Shown here: positions 43,601-56,310 of the stretch, in pieces
How positions within the stretch are numbered: position 1 is the first letter of the stretch
Layout: every line of letters begins with the position of its first letter
Origin: Nitzschia sp. DOCU1
Lineage: Eukaryota; Bacillariophyta; Bacillariophyceae; Bacillariales; Bacillariaceae
NCBI GenBank assembly: GCA_951394045.1
Contig: OX595985.1
Coordinates: 3,844,001-3,908,000, forward strand
Reading direction: 5' to 3'
DNA: 64,000 nt
Translations under genes and position numbers: made by a program
The notes under the pieces: generated by a model
The model's input: the letters and a program-made list of their open reading frames with translations, nothing else
Database searches by the model: none
Told to the model about the DNA's origin: nothing

Positions 43601-44013
43601 GTCGTCCTGACACGTAGTTTCCTGACATGCTTCTCGGAGATCAGTCCTCGTGATGCTCCGGTGTCTAGTAGCGTCGTCAACGCTGCCGCCTTGGCCTTGC
43701 CTAGGCGCGTGTTAATTTGCGCGAAACAGTACGGAATTTCGTCTGGCGCGGTTTTCTGGCGTTTTGGTGAGCTCCGGTTGTACAGTCGCGTTATCACGTG
43801 CGATTCCGCCGCGATACGGTAATTAATGCATTGGTCCAATGAGGCGAAGACCTCACCCGGCTCGGACGGTATATAGACGGATGGGCTCGCATGTCGTGCC
43901 CCATCGTGTTGCTCGTGGAAAACGAAAACTTCGTCACATCCGCAATTTTTGCGTTTTCCACCTACTCTTTCAGAGATTTTGTAATAGGATAACTCGTCCT
44001 TATGATTATGCAT
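40642..44013 (-). CDS. Gypsy-1 Pol, second copy
   Basis: 1123 codons, protein identical to 9274-12645: protease DTGAS, RT YIDD, RNase H, HHCC and DDE integrase. In the same frame as gag, 12 codons after the UGA at 44050-44052; ends with TAA. Confidence 0.94.
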   Translation of the reverse strand: MHNHKDELSYYKISERVGGKRKNCGCDEVFVFHEQHDGARHASPSVYIPSEPGEVFASLDQCINYRIAAESHVITRLYNRSSPKRQKTAPDEIPYCFAQINTRLGKAKAAALTTLLDTGASRGLISEKHVRKLRVRTTPSRTTFTTAGGVVETHREVKIQFKLPEFHANRVIEWVFQVTSDLGNYDMIIGRDLLRELGVKFDFKTREVEWDLAAIAMKIYGETPNEDAWQADADGGAKSIKQILDAKYAPADIPQKISEMDHLSEEDKSALKTLLQKHETLFDGTLGTWKGEPYDIELKPNVTPYHARPYPVPKAYEQTLRDEADRLCAVGVLKKVNRSEWAAPSFIIPKKDKRVRFINDFRELNKRIKRKPFPLPKIQELLLKLEGFQYATSLDLNMGYYHVELSPNAKKLCTLVFPWGKYEMQRLPMGLSNSPDIFQEKMSSLFADLEYIRTYIDDLLVLTKGSYLDHLEKLDVVLQRLKDTGLKVNIKKSFFAKAELEYLGYWITRDGIQPVATKVQAIQAMLAPRNKKELRAFIGIVNYYRDMWVRRSHILAPLASLTSKTAKWEWTGAHQEAFDTMKKIISKEVLLTYPNFHLPFDIHTDASDTQLGAVISQNGKPIAFYSRKLNPAQTRYTTTERELLAIVETLKEFRTILLGQQIRVYTDHKNLTYKNFNTERVMRWRLILEEYGPELVYVRGETNVVADALSRLGKDEKPFTEANFAEYFGGDELPESVFPLTYKYIMRHQRKDTALLQKAASDSRYSVKVFRGGGKKRPLVVRDGKIVIPQSLQRRCVEWYHETLCHPGETRTEHTIRQHFYWKGLRTDVVDICKKCRLCQLTKRKTLKYGHLPIKEPESEPWEILCVDLIGPYSINQGKRNKGKQKQLELWCLTMIDPATGWFEMVRVPNKEAFSIAELAEKTWFTRYPWPQQVIYDRGTEFMGEFRRMVKEDYGVLARPITARNPQANAILERVHQTIGNMIRTFELQHSDDTVGLDGILAAVMFAVRATYHTTLQATPMQLVFGRDAILNTRFEANWKLIRERKMQRIAKNNAAENKTRLPYEYHVGQQIMIKQDQQRKFGANPYDGPYPIVAVNDNGTVRIQKGAVTQTWNIRNIHPYHS

Positions 44014-44049
44014 TAAACTAGATTTTTCGTGTACAACTCGCTCACACCT

Positions 44050-45225
44050 TCAGTTTTCATCGTCGCTAGCGACAAGGTTAGCCAAGAGTTCGTCCACATT
44101 GAAGTTTTCCTCGTCGGGTGGATCAATCGCCTTGCGCTTGCATTCGTCCTTGACCGCGTCCTTGACCATGTTCTGGATCATGGCATGTAGTTCTTCTTTC
44201 TTGTTGGCGCCGCCATCGTCACGAACCCAAGTGCGGTTACCGTAACGAGGCTTTTTATCGCCATTCTTGATGAAGTTTCCATGGGCGGCAGCCATCTTCT
44301 GGGCCTGCGCCACCACCATCTTGCAGTCCCCAGTGTTGTGGGACCAGTTGGGGCCATGGTAGGCACATTTAAAGGGAGGAGTCTTGTCATTAGGGCCGCG
44401 CTTAATAGCGGGCTTCGAGTGATCCATTCGCGGGTCTCGCTTCCCCTTCGGAGGATGGTTGCCATCTGGCTTCTGCTTACGGACGTGGTGAGTTTCGTGC
44501 AATTTTTCGGTGAATTCGAGGCGCTCGCAGAACTGGGTAAACTCGTCCAAAGTGTGGTCAATCGGCTCGAAACCCTGCAGGATCATCTGTTGACGCCAAC
44601 TGGCGGGAATGGCGAATTCTGCATGCTCAATGATCTCGTCGTTGGGAAGCTTGTTGGCTGCTCCACGAGTGCTGTCAAACATCGCCAAGTAGCTGTTGAG
44701 TTGCTGGAAGCGGCTGATATATTCCTTCATCGACATCTCAGGAGGCTTGCGACACAAACGGCGCATGTAACGTTTCTGGGTCTGAAGTGCGCGAGCCGGG
44801 AGAACGTAGTTAGTCACTCCTTGGAGGACGATTTTCAAATTTGCACTTGTTTCGTTCCCAGCGGTCGCTGCGGTTTCCTCGAACTTGGCGAGGGCCTTTC
44901 CGGTGAGGATACGGCGGTAAAACTCATACTTTTGCGGACCGGTAGTCAGGTGCTGACCGTTGATCACCTTTTTGGCCTTTTCTTGGAGGCGAAACCAAGT
45001 TTCAGGCGACTCGTCGCCGTTGAACGGAAGAATCGACAGTTCGAACTGAGTGGAGGTTGGATCTTCAGGAACATTGCGACACTTGAAGGTAACCAGCTTT
45101 TCCTTGTTCACTGCAACTTCAGGTTCACGTTGAATAGGGATCGGGGCTCGTTGAAAACCTTTTCTCGACATGTCATGGCAAGGAATAGCCGCGGCGGCGG
45201 CAACGGTTGCGTTAGAGAGCTTCAT
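44050..45225 (-). CDS. Gypsy-1 Gag, second copy
   Basis: Start codon ATG at 45225. Differs from the first copy by Arg to Cys near the N-terminus (IPCHDMSRK) and Arg to Gly in YRRILTGKALAKF, plus silent changes, all upstream of position 44575. The nucleocapsid end is identical. The Gly version is probably the ancestral state, since LTGKAL is the usual capsid wording. Confidence 0.9.
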   Translation of the reverse strand: MKLSNATVAAAAAIPCHDMSRKGFQRAPIPIQREPEVAVNKEKLVTFKCRNVPEDPTSTQFELSILPFNGDESPETWFRLQEKAKKVINGQHLTTGPQKYEFYRRILTGKALAKFEETAATAGNETSANLKIVLQGVTNYVLPARALQTQKRYMRRLCRKPPEMSMKEYISRFQQLNSYLAMFDSTRGAANKLPNDEIIEHAEFAIPASWRQQMILQGFEPIDHTLDEFTQFCERLEFTEKLHETHHVRKQKPDGNHPPKGKRDPRMDHSKPAIKRGPNDKTPPFKCAYHGPNWSHNTGDCKMVVAQAQKMAAAHGNFIKNGDKKPRYGNRTWVRDDGGANKKEELHAMIQNMVKDAVKDECKRKAIDPPDEENFNVDELLANLVASDDEN

Positions 45226-45263
45226 CTTGAGTAAATTGATCTTGATCACGACGATTGTCGTGG

Positions 45264-45275
45264 AGTGTTAACACT
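45264..45275 (-). promoter_or_regulatory. Gypsy-1 palindrome, second copy
   Basis: AGTGTTAACACT one nucleotide from the LTR at 45277. It is conserved although this half of the element comes from a different, roughly 1% diverged gypsy-1 insertion. Confidence 0.75.
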
Positions 45276-45276
45276 A

Positions 45277-45809
45277 TGCACTACGTCGTTTGTAGGATCG
45301 AAAAGGTTGCGAAAAATTATGGCTAGGTTAAAAACTAGATGTATTTCTCAAGCAAGTTGTCTCGTAGGCTCTCGTAGTTCTAGTAGAGTCGAGACCTTTG
45401 ACATGCATCGACAACAATCCGAACAGGAGGTTGATGCATCTTGTAGTAGACTAGCTACGACGTTGTACTAGGGTTCTTTGGACGTCGTCAGCTACTCTGG
45501 AATAAAGTATAGCTACCTCGATGTCATCGAGGTGCCAGATCTTAGGTGGCATTGACACTAGGATCTCATCGGCATTCGACTAGCTGGAGTCATGCGCGAT
45601 GCCTGCGTCATGCAACGTCACGCCGACGGTGACGTCAATAGATTATGGGCCTTGTCCGACGATGTCCGAGACCGGCCTAGCGTTCGCGTCCGCGTGCAAC
45701 GCTATCGTCATGCTACGTCATCACACATGATGTCGCACATGACTAAATAGACTAATATTATTGGACTACAATCATTCGAAGGAGTTGACGTGTAAAGCAG
45801 TGTACTGCA
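45277..45809 (-). repeat. Gypsy-1 5' LTR from a different insertion
   Basis: 533 bp with eight differences from the LTR at 13909-14440 (for example an extra A in GCGAAAAATTATGG and CGCGTGCAACGCTATCG). It abuts the interior of a gypsy-2-type LTR at 45810, which was the target of that second gypsy-1 insertion. Confidence 0.9.
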
Positions 45810-46019
45810 CTAGCCAAGACTAGGGACGCCTAGTTAGAAGGCGACGATACGAGGAATCGACATATCCGAATGAATAGAATATATGCGCGTTATTTGACGT
45901 TCACAAAATGAACGATCGATCGCAAATATTTGAAAGACAAAAATCTTTCGTCTCGTCAATCTTGTTGTTGGAATGAATGCAAATAGATGTAACATAGGTC
46001 TCACAATTACAATAGTCTT
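45810..46019 (+). repeat. Gypsy-2b 5' LTR, both ends missing
   Basis: Matches about 50632-50850 of the full LTR. The start is cut by the gypsy-1 insertion, 14 bp are missing after TTATTT, and the last 33 bp together with the palindrome start have been lost at a TCTT/GTTT junction. Confidence 0.88.
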
Positions 46020-46040
46020 TTTAAAACTCCCGTTTGAAGG

Positions 46041-46851
46041 ATGAAGACCTCCTACTCTAACCACGAGTACGCGAAGACAGTTGCGTTGCTTCTGACTCAA
46101 GCCACTCACGTCAACCCCACCATTGATCCCCTTCCGTCGCGAGAAACCCAAGGACGAAGAGATTGTCCAAGACGATGAGAAGTCCAAGAAGGTCAAGATC
46201 AAGTTAGACCCAACCGATGAGGATTCGGATGAGTTCGAAACGCATTGCTTCATCTTCGAACAAGGCGACGCCGAACGATGGGTCAAGTGGCGGATGCAGA
46301 TGGACGAGTTGATTCGGGATGTCCCCTTGGACGATGGGGAGAAGAAAATCAAGTATGCGAAGGCGTTGTTGGCTGGAGAGGCAAGGCAAAGGTGCAACGA
46401 ATGGGGCAATACTACTTCGGCACCGAACACGCCTACCGCCGCCAGCGAAACTATCTACGCTATCACGTGTTCATGATGGAGATGTCGTTGGCCGACTTCA
46501 AGGCCGAACTACTCCGTCAAAACAACATGCTACCTTACTTCCCGATCCCCGAAGACAAAACGAGCTGCGAGATGTTCGACGACGACGAGCTCGTGGAGAT
46601 CCTCGACCGAGCGAAAAGAATTGAGTGGCAGCGAGACCTGCTCACCTCGAACATCGGTCCCTTCTCGATGACGCTCGACGAGTACTACAAATACTTGGAA
46701 AAGCTCGAGGCCAAGCACGTCCTAGCGAAGAGAATCGAGTGGCAGAGAGATCTGCTTACCTCGAACATCGATCCCTTCTCGATGTCGCTCGATGAGTGCT
46801 ACAAGTAAAAAGCTCGAGGCCAAGCACGTCTTCGACGATGCGGTCAGAGCA
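46041..46851 (+). pseudogene. Gypsy-2b gag, broken
   Basis: Begins ATGAAGACCTCCTACTC as in gypsy-2, shifts frame after about 28 codons (one extra base near 46111), and lacks about 120 bp after GCAAGGCAAAGG (46391). It then carries a tandem duplication: 46612-46722 (AKRIEWQRDLLTSNI...) is repeated in diverged form at 46730-46831. The second half resembles gypsy-2c in places, so it may come from template switching or conversion. A TAA at 46806 closes the duplicated copy. Confidence 0.8.
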
Positions 46852-48738
46852 GACAAAAAGAATAAAGAAAAGAAAAACGCCGAACGATCCGAAAGCGAAA
46901 GCAAGGACGGCGGTAAGAAAAGAAAGAGAGGCAAAGACCGCAAGAAAGCCGAAAAGGGCGACAGAAAGAAACCCTGCAAGCACTGCGGCAAGTTTCATCC
47001 GGCCCCCGACGACAAGTGTTGGAGCCTTCCTGGCAATGCCAAGGATCGCCCAAACAAGCGTCCGCGGGGAGCCCGTGAGAACATGTTCTCGGCACTCCAG
47101 ATGGAGACTGTCGTGAAAGCCCTCGCTAAGAAACAAAGTAAAAAAGAAAAAGGGAAGACCAAAGCCAAAAGGCAGGTCAGTTTCCAGCTGAATAATCAGT
47201 CAGACAGTAGCAGTAACGAAAGTAGTGAATCCGAAAGCGACTACATCGACTACAATAGCGAAAATGAACATAGTTTTGCTATTCGAGCGTCATGCCCTGG
47301 AATTGAGCTGAATAGGAAAATGGCCGGACGGCTAACTACAGAAATAGTCGTCGAAGCGGTAAATCCTAGAGATGAATCCTATGTCCTTAGAACTCTACTA
47401 GATACGGGTACTAGTCGTTCCATCGTTCTTAAGAACTTTGTGACGCTTAGCCAGCTCGTTCCCACTGGAAAACGAGTTACTACTTGGACTACAATGGGCG
47501 GTAAATTCAAGACGGACAAAGTCGGAATGATTCGCTTCAGGATCCCCGAACTCTCGTCTAGTAAAGAGATACACTGGCCATGTCACGTCGACGAGCACAC
47601 AGATCGCGAAAGCTCACCTTACGACCTGATTCTAGGACTTGACCTATCAGCCGAATTGAAGTTTGTACTCGATTTCGAGAAACGAACGATTCAATGGGGC
47701 GATAGCGAAGTCGAGATGAAGGAAAGTGGTGTTGTGACGGATCCAGAGGCTCTACAGCTTCTGTACGAGATGTCTCAAGACGCCCCCATTATTCAAGCGG
47801 CGGAAGAACGACAAGCCAAGATCCTTGATGCCGACTACTTCAAAGTTGAGATGGAAGAGTTTGTTGACTCACTCGACTACTTGACTAAGGAGCAGCGAGA
47901 CGAGCTACTAGCTGAACTGAAGCAGCACCCCACACTATTCGGAGGCGGATTAGGTAAACTTAAAATAGATCCTATTCGTCTAGAGTTAAAAGAAGGAGCA
48001 AAGCCGTATCATGCTAAGCCATTCGGCATTCCTCATGCATACGAGCAAACGACGCGAAAAGAGATCGAACGATTCGAAAAACTTGGAATCTGGAAGCGTG
48101 TCAGCCAATCCACATGGACGGCCGGCACGTTCATTCAACCGAAGAAAACGGGCGATGTGCGCGTACTTACAGATTTTCGGAAACTCAACGAATATCTTGT
48201 GCGCAAGCCGCACCCACTGCCAAAGATCAACGAGTTATTGCAAAAACTCCAGGGCTTTAAATGGGCAACGGCTATTGACCTCAGTATGGGCTATTATCAC
48301 ATTCCAATGGATAAGTACAGCCAAGGCCTCCTTGGTACTGTAATGCCGTGGGGCTTATATCAGTACCAGGTGCTGCCGATGGGTATATCCAATGCCCCTG
48401 ATATTTTCCAAAGTATCATGATGCGTCTCCTTGGTGACCTGGAGTACGTACAAGTATACATGGATGATATTTTGATAACAAGCAAAGGCACATTTAGCGA
48501 CCATGTCGCAAAGATCAAAGAGGTTCTCGCACGACTCGAACAAGCTGGGTTCCGCGCTAACGTACGCAAATGCAAATTTGCTGCCGACCGCGTTGAGTAC
48601 CTAGGCTACGAGATTTCCCATAACGGTATCCATCCCCAACCTAAGAAAGTGGAAGCGATACTGAAGATGCAGCCGCCGCAAACGAAGCGACAACTGAGAC
48701 GTTTCTTAGGCATGGTAAATTACTACCGTGATATGTGA
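46792..48738 (+). CDS. Gypsy-2b Gag C-terminus, protease and reverse transcriptase in one frame
   Basis: 648-codon frame running without a stop from the basic Gag tail and knuckle (CKHCGKFHPAPDDKCW) through the acidic linker and protease (LLDTGTSRSIVL) into RT (DFRKLNEYL, DLSMGYYHIPM, YMDDILIT). It shows that in this family gag and pol share one frame with no intervening stop, because the A tract near 47148 has five A. It ends at a TGA at 48736 created by loss of 14 bp (GGCGGAAGCGATCG). The first Met is not the true start. Confidence 0.87.
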   Translation: MSATSKKLEAKHVFDDAVRADKKNKEKKNAERSESESKDGGKKRKRGKDRKKAEKGDRKKPCKHCGKFHPAPDDKCWSLPGNAKDRPNKRPRGARENMFSALQMETVVKALAKKQSKKEKGKTKAKRQVSFQLNNQSDSSSNESSESESDYIDYNSENEHSFAIRASCPGIELNRKMAGRLTTEIVVEAVNPRDESYVLRTLLDTGTSRSIVLKNFVTLSQLVPTGKRVTTWTTMGGKFKTDKVGMIRFRIPELSSSKEIHWPCHVDEHTDRESSPYDLILGLDLSAELKFVLDFEKRTIQWGDSEVEMKESGVVTDPEALQLLYEMSQDAPIIQAAEERQAKILDADYFKVEMEEFVDSLDYLTKEQRDELLAELKQHPTLFGGGLGKLKIDPIRLELKEGAKPYHAKPFGIPHAYEQTTRKEIERFEKLGIWKRVSQSTWTAGTFIQPKKTGDVRVLTDFRKLNEYLVRKPHPLPKINELLQKLQGFKWATAIDLSMGYYHIPMDKYSQGLLGTVMPWGLYQYQVLPMGISNAPDIFQSIMMRLLGDLEYVQVYMDDILITSKGTFSDHVAKIKEVLARLEQAGFRANVRKCKFAADRVEYLGYEISHNGIHPQPKKVEAILKMQPPQTKRQLRRFLGMVNYYRDM

Positions 48739-50883
<2,145 letters not shown>

Positions 50884-51505
50884 CACGCCTACCGGTGCCA
50901 AAAGCAGTACCTCCGCTACCATGTCTTCATGATGGAGATGTCCCTAGCCAACTTCCGCGCTGAGCTCCTACGGCAAAACAGGATGTTGGCCCACTTTCCA
51001 ATCCCTGAGGACAAGACTACATGCGAGCCGTTTGACGACGACGAACTCGTGGAGATACTCGATCGGGCAAAGAGGATTGAGTGGCAGAGAGACCTACTCA
51101 CCTCTAACATCGACCCTTTCGCTATGAGCCTCGATGAGTACTACAAGTATCTCGAGAAGCTCGAACCCAAGCACGTCTTCGACGATGCGATGCGGCAAGA
51201 GAAAAAGAACAAAGAAAAGAAAAAAGAATCTCCCTGGCAATGCCAAAGATCGTCCGAACAAGCGTCCGAGAGGCAACGGTGAGAACATGTTCTCGGCACT
51301 CCAAATGGAGACTGTCGTTAAAGCCCTCGCTAAGAAACAAAGTAAGAAAGAAAAAGGGAAGACCAAAGCCAAAAGGCAGGTCAGCTTCCAGCTGAATAAT
51401 CAGGCAGACAGTAGTAGTAACAAAAGTAGCGAATCAGAGAGCGACTACATCGACTACAATAGCGAAAATGCACATAGTTTTGCTATTCGAGCGTCACGCC
51501 CTTGA
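50884..51505 (+). pseudogene. Gypsy-2c gag remnant
   Basis: Starts inside gag (YLRYHVFMMEM), keeps LDRAKRIEWQRDLLTSNIDPF, then loses the zinc knuckle in a deletion near 51230. The acidic linker ends at TGA 51503-51505, where gypsy-2b reads GGA. Confidence 0.8.
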
Positions 51506-52946
51506 ATAGAGCGGAAAAGGAGAATTGCCGGGCGGCTAACTACAGAAATAGTCGTTGAAGCGGTAAATCCTAGAGGTGAATCCTACTTCCTTAGAACTCT
51601 TCTAGATACGGGTACTAGTCGTTCCATCGTTCTTAAGAACTTTGTGACACTTAGCCAGCTCGTTCCCACTGGAAAACGAGTTACTACTTGGACTACAATG
51701 GGCGGCAAAAGAAGGAGCAAAGCCGTATCATGCTAAGCCATTCGGCATTCCTCATGCGTACGACCAAATGACGCGAAAAGAGATCGAACGATTCGAAAAA
51801 CTTGGAATCTGGAAGCGTGTCAACCAATCCACATGGACGGCCGGCACGTTCATTCAACCGAAGAAAACAGGCGATGTGCGCGTACTTACAGATTTTCGGA
51901 AACTCAACGAATATCTTGTGCGCAAGCCGCACCCACTGCCAAAGATCAACGAGTTATTGCAAAAACTCCAGGGCTTTCAATGGGCAACGGCTATTGACCT
52001 CAGCATGGGCTATTATCACATTCCAATGGATAAGTACAGCCAAGGCCTCCTTGGTACTGTAATGCCGTGGGGCTTATATCAGTACCAGGTGCTGCCGATG
52101 GGTATATCCAATGCCCCTGATATTTTCCAAAGTATCATGATGCGTCTCCTTGGTGACCTGGAGTACGTACAGGTATACATGGATGATATTTTGATAACGA
52201 GCAAAGGCACATTTAGCGACCATGTCATGAAGCTTAAAGAGGTTCTCGCACGACTCGAACAAGCCGGTTTCCACGCTAACGTACGCAAATGCAAATTTGC
52301 TGCCGACCGTGTTGAGTACCTAGGCTACGAGATTTCCCGTAACGGTATCCATCCCCAACCTAAGAAAGTGGAAGCGATACTAAAGATGCATCCGCCGCAA
52401 ACGAAGCGACAACTGAGACGTTTCTTAGGCATGGTAAATTACTACCGTGATATGTGGCGGAAGCGATCGCACATACTGGCGCCGCTAACGGCGTTATGTT
52501 CCAAGTCAGTCCCATGGAAATGGACTCCCGAATGTAATGAATCATTCGAATCGATCAAGCGAGCGGTAGCGCGAGAGAGGCTGTTGAACTTTCCCGACTT
52601 CAACAAAGAATTCCACATATATACGGATGCAAGCAATTATCAATTGGGCGCCATAATTATGCAAGATGGCAAGCCATTGGCGTTCTATAGTCGGAAGTTG
52701 AACTCCGCCCAAAAGAATTATACGACAGGCGAACAAGAACTGCTAAGTATAGTTGAGACGCTTAAGGAATTTAGGAATATTCTCCTTGGTCAAAAGCTGG
52801 TAGTACACACGGACCACCTGAATATTCTGTACAACAAGATGCCGAGTTCCCGAGTGGTTCGCTGGCGTCTTCTGTTGGAAGAGTACGGTGCAAAGTTCGT
52901 GCATGTCAAAGGCGAAGACAATGTAGTCGCGGACACACTGTCGTGA
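51506..52946 (+). pseudogene. Gypsy-2c protease remnant, reverse transcriptase and RNase H
   Basis: The protease start TLLDTGTSRSIVL is kept, but the sequence then jumps from GGCGGCAAA to AGAAGGAGCAAAG, removing the rest of protease and the RT start. From 51768 there is a 392-codon frame with intact RT core (DFRKLNEYL, YMDDILIT) and RNase H (IYTDASNYQLGA), ended by TGA at 52944-52946. Gypsy-2 and 2b have CGA there (LSRHP), so this is a C-to-T change. Confidence 0.85.
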
Positions 52947-54883
<1,937 letters not shown>

Positions 54884-56307
54884 GAGCGCCACTGTCGCCT
54901 TGTAGCTTTGATGAATAGGCAGGCACTGCATGCAGGTACCTGACATTCAGCTAGTCGTCTTGGGATGATGTTTTGCTTAGCCATATTCTGAAGTTTCGCG
55001 AAGCTGACGTGGCCAAAACGGTGGTGGTATCGTAGTAACTCAGAGGCCGCTGTTGTAGGCTGCCGATCCTCCTCCTCCTCGATTACCACTGGTGGTTTGG
55101 TATCAGATCGCGTAGGTCCATTCAAATTGAAATTCGTCGCAGTTGGAGCTTCGGCATCGTCCTGTGCCTCCTCCTGAGCGCGTCGCCGTCCGATTGGCAG
55201 TCCAGTTAGTCGTGACCAAAGGGTCGGTTTGCGTTTGACCGTCGTCCGGTCGGGGGATTCGGTGACGTCGATGTCGTCGTCTTCGTCGTCGCTGACGACT
55301 TGCGTGTCGCATGCGTGGATTGGTGACTCAATCGATTCGTTGTAGTCGATCCTGCACTCCTGGCAGAATAGCGCGAACTTGTTGAAACCTGGTGCCAAGT
55401 AGAAGGTGGCACAGTTATCTTGCTCGCTGATCATGATGTCGAGTTGGTTTGCGTCATTGTTCCAGAAGAGAGTAGATTTGGTCGCCGTAGTAGTCTCGCC
55501 TGTACCCGCTGCATGCTTGATCTTGGAACCCAGTTGCGTTCACGCCCAGTGCTGAGGGCTGAGTAGTCGAACGTGTCCTTTGGAGACATAGTAGGAATTC
55601 GGAATCCGGAATTTGTGAATTTGTCCGTCGTTGTCGTACCAATGCCAAACTATGGTTCCTTGGTACACCTCGTAGGTATTCTGTCCCCCGAATCCTTTGA
55701 TCACACGGTTGACCTTTCGAAGTGGTCCATCGAAGTCGTTGATGTTGTGCGATATGCACGCACTGCATCGATTGTCGATCCCTATTGATCTTGACTCAGC
55801 GTCAGTATCGAAGTGCGTCACGTTCACTCGAATCCTTTCTCCCTCTGAATTCGTCTTCGTATCAGAGAGAACTTGTTCGACATGTAGTCGTCTTGATCCA
55901 TGCCATGGAGGTGGTCGGCACCACCATCGCGTCTTGTCGTTAGTCATCGGTTGCTCTTCCCTTAGTAAGGTAGCTACCTTGATCGCCTGTTGATGCCACC
56001 TCCTCCTAGCACATCTCGCTTTGTACTCATGCCATGTCGTTTCCCATGGAGTCCATTGCTGACTCCACTGGGCGAGCATAGCTATAAGTACGACTTTCAT
56101 CACCCGTAGGTGATTCCACCTTCTTGCTTTCGGTACATAGGTATGTGCATACCCATTCCTCGGGCTTGTCGTCATGTCTTGCATCGTCGGGGTTAGGCCC
56201 AACATGATAACAAATAAGGTCACAAGTATACACAGAATAATCCGTGTTAAATACATTACGTGTACCTTCATGTAGTTCCATGCGTCAAAGAGCCCAACCC
56301 GTCCCCG
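54884..56307 (-). CDS. Copia-2 protease and pre-integrase region
   Basis: Continues the gag frame after UGA (56308-56310). Landmarks: SRSIGIDNRCSACIS, the aspartic-protease-like site of this copia group; KVNRVIKGFGGQ; an in-frame TGA at 55540-55542 (GCG UGA ACG, probably from CGA); then LLRYHHRFGHVSFAKLQNM with ACSACLFIKATRR, the GAG-pre-integrase HHCC module. The frame is cut at 54883 by the gypsy-2c LTR, and integrase and RT of copia-2 are not in the window. The first ATG after the UGA (56271) is followed by a hydrophobic stretch of about 20 residues, which is unusual. Confidence 0.8.
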
Positions 56308-56310
56308 TCA
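56308..56310 (-). promoter_or_regulatory. UGA CGG readthrough-type stop between copia-2 gag and pol
   Basis: GUC UGA CGG GGA CGG GUU GGG: the stop is in frame with pol and has the CGG 3' context known from plant-virus readthrough sites. Three G runs follow within 15 nt and might form a structure. The next Met is 12 codons downstream. Confidence 0.65.

Larger units (their letters stand above)
34442..45809. repeat. Second copy of the 3050-14440 segment (direct duplication)
   Basis: Matches 3050-14440 with offset 31,392 up to about 38159 and 31,368 afterwards, because 24 bp present at 6767-6793 are missing. I noticed about five base changes and this one deletion in the first 10 kb. It contains the array flank, the LTR remnant, the endonuclease-like fragment, copia-1 up to the gypsy-1 insertion, and gypsy-1. 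The last 1.2 kb are clearly more diverged and the right flank is different. Confidence 0.95.
40083..45809 (-). mobile_element. Gypsy-1 second copy, recombinant
   Basis: LTRs at 40083-40614 and 45277-45809. The left flank is AATT as in copy 1, but the right flank is CTAGC, so there is no target duplication. From 40083 to about 44574 I saw no difference from copy 1. From 44575 to 45809 there are about 13 differences (roughly 1%), including a 1-bp longer LTR. Two gypsy-1 insertions have been joined by recombination inside gag. Confidence 0.9.
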
